Shown here: positions 61,001 to 64,000 of the stretch, piece by piece
How the letters are laid out: each line of letters starts with the position of its first letter
How positions within the stretch are numbered: the first letter of the stretch is position 1
NCBI GenBank assembly: GCA_029948255.1
Contig: JALIZF010001831.1
Span: 496,001-560,000, forward strand
From: Telmatactis stephensoni
Taxonomy: Eukaryota; Cnidaria; Anthozoa; Actiniaria; Isophelliidae
Direction of reading: 5' to 3'
DNA: 64,000 bases
Program-made: the position numbers and the translations under genes
Notes under the pieces: generated by a model
Told to the model about the DNA's origin: nothing
The model's database searches: none
What the model saw: only the letters and a program-made list of their open reading frames with translations

Positions 61001-62648
61001 GCCGTGCCGTGGCCATGTCAGTGCCATGTTGTCTATAAAAACATTCTAAATTCCTACCTTAGCTGTGTTACAATGACTGTGAAAGTGGCACAGTTATGGC
61101 CCAGTTATGGTTGGACTTTGGAATGTTTATGGACAACATGGCATTGGTACAGTAGTGTCATAGTATGGTCCATTTCACACTGGTAAGAAAACTGCTCTAA
61201 GCATAATTGAGTGATGTAATAATGATAGGAGGTAATCTTGGTAACCTTTGAGCTGATGATGATGATTAGTCTAGATGTTCTTGATAATGATTGTAGTAGC
61301 ACTTGACTTGATGTGGAATGGACCATGCCATGCTGTTTCTCAGCATTTTGCTTGAGTAATGTTGATGGCTTATCCATTCAATCAAAATGTGACATTGCAC
61401 AACGTGGTAGGGCATGAACTTTTTCTTAGTCTTACAAAATCTGCTCTGATTTGGATATTGAGAGCATAAGCTAAGTCATGTACGTAGGGAACAGCAGATG
61501 GCAGAGTGGATCATATGTCCTGCTTTTTTGTGTGTCTGGCATTGTCATTTCAATGCCAAGGTGAGTTATTTTACCTTTGATATAAATGCAAAATAGTGAT
61601 GCCCATGTTTAGGTGCCAAGTGTGCAATTCCAGGTGCGATGTGTGATCCTCTTAGTCATCTGCTGTTTCCTGTATACATGAAGCTTAATAAGCTCTCTTT
61701 TGAAGACATCGGTGATGACAGTTGTCATGGGAACCTGTTGGTGCACATTTATTTATTTGACCTCCCATCTGGTTTTCTAGTCTGATACACTGCTTGATCT
61801 CCTTGGTGGAGGTGACATTACAAATACACAACCTGACCAACAACCAGCTCCTGCTGTTAAACCTCCTTCATCTAGTGGAGGTGAACTGCTTGATCTTCTT
61901 GGTGGTCTAGACATGGGCCCAGCACCAGGTCAGTTTACCATAGAACACCGTCATCTTAAACTCCTCAAGGAATTTACAAATCTTCAAGATGCTGTAGCTG
62001 GAGTTTGATGTACACTATTATTTGAATGGGCCCATTAAAAAACCAAAAGCAAAAAACAGAGAAAATTGCCTTTGATCAAACCTAGAATTGAATGATTTTT
62101 TAAAGAGAACTTGATCAGACAGTTATTCTTCTTGCAGGGTCCTCATTTTGTGATTCATAATAATATATAATTTGTGTAAACAAGGCTTTTTCAAGGAGTG
62201 TGTTACTTTGAGTCTGTGGTAACACAAAGTTTGAGGCATACTTCTACTATATCAAACTGTGAAACTAGACTTTGCAAACAATGATCATGGTACTTGTCTT
62301 TCCTGTAATGTGTAAAATAAGTCTGGTATCACTCACCCTGGGCTGAGTTCCAGGAAGTCTGATTAGCACTAATCCAGGATTAACTCTAAAGAAAATCATT
62401 CAAATGAATCCAGGATAAGCACTTAGCAGGATTTCTGAAACTGTCCCCTGCTTGAATGCTTATTGAACTAGCTTATAATAATAATTTGTATCACACAGCA
62501 CCAATGGGAATGAACCCCATGGCACCCATGGCTCCATTGAATCAAGCTCCTAATCTCTTGGGTGGTGGTGGATTGCTATCACCAACTAATGCCAATCAAC
62601 CAACTATAAACATGACCAATGATGTCACTGCTCCTTCACCTACATCAG
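46003..62648 (+). CDS. AP1G1: AP-1 complex subunit gamma-1, 20 coding exons seen, right end outside the window
   Basis: Large subunit of the AP-1 clathrin adaptor that sorts cargo at the trans-Golgi network and endosomes. Exons: 46003-46328, 46882-46938, 48526-48610, 48765-48861, 49646-49722, 50488-50583, 51159-51239, 51787-51885, 51951-52006, 52738-52851, 53049-53189, 54150-54204, 55234-55356, 56015-56101, 57698-57825, 58911-59015, 60385-60488, 60841-60872, 61781-61928, 62499-62648. Phases agree throughout (720 codons plus 1 nt). The alpha-solenoid trunk is highly conserved: [71 protein letters not shown]. The hinge carries two clathrin-box-like LLDLL motifs (residues 625-629 and 657-661). 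The gamma-ear (about 120 residues) is not found up to 64000. The gene looks intact as far as seen. Confidence 0.95.
46329..48525. other. AP1G1 introns 2 and 3
   Basis: AT-rich sequence with a family B MITE at 46697-46845 and purine-rich GAAA/AAGA tracts at 47110-47230 whose complements give Phe/Ser-rich false frames. No other exon than 46882-46938 is seen. Confidence 0.6.
46697..46845. mobile_element. MITE family B copy
   Basis: Contains GTGCCATGTTGTCTATAAAA, ATTCCTGCCATAACCGTGCG and the end TTTTCACAGTCATATG shared with the other copies. It lies in AP1G1 intron 2, 37 bp before exon 46882. Confidence 0.65.
49003..49176. repeat. Relative of MITE family A
   Basis: GAGGCGGATCCAGAGG at the left and CCTGGATCTGCCC at the right are degenerate versions of the GGGCGGATCCAGG ends, with the shared interior GGGTGCCCTGAAACCCCC. 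Confidence 0.6.
52603..52626 (+). repeat. GAGCAACATTCGCCATTATG repeat, copy 1 of 3
   Basis: A 24-bp identical core also occurs at 52947-52970 and 53781-53804, always plus orientation, each in or near an AP1G1 intron start. Upstream sequence (CCAATGATTATAA, GACTTGTGATTGA) is also shared between copies 1 and 3, so the true unit is about 80 bp. Confidence 0.75.
53213..53352. mobile_element. 140-bp MITE (GGTTCTCTGTGAAAA ends)
   Basis: GGTTCTCTGTGAAAACAGCC at the left and TTTTCACAGGGAACC at the right, both with CTAAGTGAC/GTCACTTAG, form terminal inverted repeats of nearly 30 bp. Same family as 2210-2651. Confidence 0.8.
53377..53411. repeat. Poly-C tract
   Basis: A run of C with few interruptions in AP1G1 intron 12. 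Length is likely unreliable. Confidence 0.9.
53837..54064. mobile_element. MITE with long inverted repeats, TTAA-type site
   Basis: About 38-bp terminal inverted repeats (GGTACGGTAATATGAGCAGC... against ...GCTGCTCGTATTACCGTACC). Flanks are TTAA at 53833-53836 and TTTA at 54065-54068, consistent with a TTAA-site element with one mutated flank. The interior also has repeated GCAACTTG/CAAGTTGC inverted motifs. Confidence 0.8.
54692..55029. mobile_element. MITE family A relative with GTATA duplication
   Basis: CAAGGGCGGATCCAGG at the left and CCTGGATCCGCCCTTG at the right are perfect inverted repeats. GTATA lies on both sides (54687-54691 and 55030-55034). 338 bp, no coding capacity. Confidence 0.85.
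56316..56399 (+). repeat. tRNA-like SINE fragment
   Basis: TGTGGCTCAGTTTGTTAGTG (box A-like) and GAGTTTGATTCCC (box B-like) are properly spaced. It is interrupted on the right by the MITE at 56400. Confidence 0.5.
56400..56753. mobile_element. CTCCTTGAA-type MITE (family D), copy 2, uninterrupted
   Basis: Ends CAGGGTTCGTGCT and AACACGAACCG. TCACAC duplicated at 56394-56399 and 56754-56759. Same interior as 28068-28525 without the nested element. Contains a poly-G run at about 56558-56572. Confidence 0.75.
57886..58530. repeat. Direct repeats flanking a palindromic insert
   Basis: GATCAAGTGGCCAGCAGCAT and TTTGGCAACAAGAAAAT with GATCAGAAGTGA occur in both 57886-58030 and 58340-58530. Between them is a palindrome (58145-58334) with arms starting AGCAATATAAAACGATCACT. 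It lies in AP1G1 intron 16. Confidence 0.75.
58533..58648. mobile_element. MITE family B copy (diverged)
   Basis: Retains TGACTGTGAAAACAACGTGG, AATGTTTTTATAGGCA and TTTCATACTCATAAAAACTG. Confidence 0.55.
59417..59444. repeat. Poly-C/poly-A tract
   Basis: C run passing directly into an A run in AP1G1 intron 17, like the tract at 10609. Confidence 0.9.
60900..60955. repeat. (GAT)n simple repeat
   Basis: Imperfect GATGATGTG/GAT units right after AP1G1 exon 60841-60872. Confidence 0.85.
60968..61198. mobile_element. MITE family B, complex copy
   Basis: GATTTTGTATGAGTGTGAAA at the left and TTTCACACTGGTAAGAAAAC at the right. A second partial unit (TGACTGTGAAAGTGGCACAG) inside suggests two overlapping or nested copies. 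Confidence 0.65.
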
Positions 62649-62660
62649 GTATTACACTTA

Positions 62661-62903
62661 GGGGCTGTTTATATAGAGGTGAGCCAGCCTGGTAAGTGGG
62701 CTGACTTCAGTAACTTGTTCTGTGGCCTTAAGGGACACATTGTTTCCTTATTTTTTTCTTTTGTTCTTGAAGATATTAGCTCCTCCCAACTACTCTGTAA
62801 ATTCGAGCTAGATAAATAAAGTCTATGTATGTATGTAAGGCAAAAGAAAACAAAAGAAGTCGGCCTGCTTACTGGGCTGACTCGCCTCCATATAAACAGC
62901 TCC
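62661..62903. mobile_element. Harbinger-like MITE with TTA duplication
   Basis: GGGGCTGTTTATATAGAGGT and the reverse complement of CCTCCATATAAACAGCTCC form inverted ends. TTA lies on both sides (62658-62660, 62904-62906). 3-bp TWA duplications with GGGG ends are known for PIF/Harbinger. It begins 12 bp after the last AP1G1 exon seen. Confidence 0.75.
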
Positions 62904-63416
62904 TTAGACATAGTCAAAATAGAAATGTTTTTGACATACTTTGGTGTGAACACAAAGGTCTTTCTCTGTTAGCTTCTAATGTACAATTTGTGCCAATAAA
63001 ATTGACCTAAGTGACGATTTCAAACATGACCAGGCATTGATATTTGGCTTAGAAAGAAAGGCTACTCATACCATTTAAGTGAACTTAATCAACAAGTCTG
63101 ACATTTTATACCATCGAATACTAACCTCAAAATAAATGAAGAGTGTGATTTAATGTGTGCTTGGTAAAAGTACAAAACCCAATTGACGACCAGACAAACC
63201 ATTGAAGATGTTATAGTCCAATTTGCAAAAATCTGTAAACAATAAGTTTAAGGTTAAATTCCTATGCTGATCTTTAGTTTGCTCAGAATCGTGGATCAGA
63301 GAAATTCATTGAAATCATTTTTAATGTTATCATTTTTTCTTTCACTGATATCTGGTGTTTTTGTCATGATAGTCATGAATCTCTTAGCAATCCACTAGCT
63401 AGCCATAGGGAACCTT

Positions 63417-63782
63417 AGTGTAATATTCTGCCTCACTCATTGTCATTAATAAGGAATGGATGCGCAACTCCGACCGAAAACAAATCCGGCACGAAGTGCT
63501 TTAGGGAAATGTCCAAAATCAACCCGGCTTAAACCGGGAGGGAGGGTGGGTGTCCCAACGCCGTTAGGGTATCTTGCTCAATACATAAGAGAGAGCGTCG
63601 TTTTGCTTAAATACCATTTTACAACAAATGAGCATCCAGCTCAATACCCAAAAGACCCCTTTGCACGAGAGGAATGTAAACAATGACCATGATAGCGGCA
63701 GAATATACATATTCAATGACTTTGCATAGTGTAATATTCTGCCTCACTCATTGTCATTAATAAGGAATGGATGCGCAACTCC
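63417..63782. repeat. 55-bp direct repeats 311 bp apart
   Basis: The segment AGTGTAATATTCTGCCTCAC through GGATGCGCAACTCC is present at 63417-63471 and again, identical as far as I can read, at 63728-63782. It could be a satellite unit broken after one period or the ends of an LTR-like element. The 76-codon frame between them is not recognised. The sequence from 63783 to the edge is AT-rich and unassigned. Confidence 0.75.
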
Positions 63783-64000
63783 TCCCTACACAACTCCAAC
63801 CCAAATGATAGTGATTCCATCGCCAACTAAACCAAATAAACACTTAATCAAATAAACTTTATTCAACCTTGTATCAGAACCACCCTTCCAAACCTTATCT
63901 TTATTTTATTTAATAACCTCTATTTCTATTAAATTCACCTTAAAACTAGAACCTAGCCAAGAAGCATTTATCCAAATATATATTATATATATACAATAAG

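Noticed and set aside
62649..64000. Search for the AP1G1 gamma-ear exons
   Set aside because: No segment with ear-like sequence and splice sites is visible; the remaining exons must lie beyond the window.

Overview
The window is AT-rich animal nuclear DNA with intron-dense genes, GT-AG splicing and many short transposons. It fits an invertebrate metazoan, most probably a cnidarian such as an anthozoan. That assignment rests on gene content, gene style and repeat type, not on a search. No bacterial, organellar or viral gene was recognised.

Four protein-coding genes can be assembled exon by exon. (1) A complete KIF28-type (kinesin-3 family) motor, + strand, 27 coding exons from 6957 to 26925, encoding 990 aa. 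(2) A sosondowah-like (SOWAH) ankyrin-repeat gene, - strand, 38266 down to 29378, convergent with the kinesin. Ten exons give about 306 aa, and an alternative first exon lies at 39852-39756. (3) A small basic protein resembling the ribosome-biogenesis factor RBIS, - strand, 43644-42394, 122 aa, with a GC-AG second intron. (4) The gamma subunit of the AP-1 clathrin adaptor (AP1G1), + strand, 5'UTR exon at about 43725 and coding exons 46003-62648. It runs off the right edge before the gamma-ear domain. Genes 3 and 4 are head to head and probably share a promoter. Their products act in different processes (kinesin cargo transport, an ankyrin adaptor, ribosome assembly, Golgi/endosome sorting), so the block is not a pathway cluster.

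Between and inside the genes the DNA is largely repeat-derived: terminal-inverted-repeat MITEs of several families (5-6 bp, 8 bp, 9-10 bp, TTAA and TTA target duplications), long palindromes, tRNA-like SINEs, a 5'-truncated LINE, minisatellites and simple repeats. Nested insertions can be ordered in time at two places.

The most notable items are a near-perfect type I hammerhead ribozyme, antisense in kinesin intron 6 inside a 248-bp insert flanked by 12-bp direct repeats; a possible frame-switching alternative C-terminus in the kinesin gene (skipping exon 19 makes exon 20 read in a second frame and continue into two otherwise unused exons); and a foldback element that seems to carry a fragment of a helicase-like gene.
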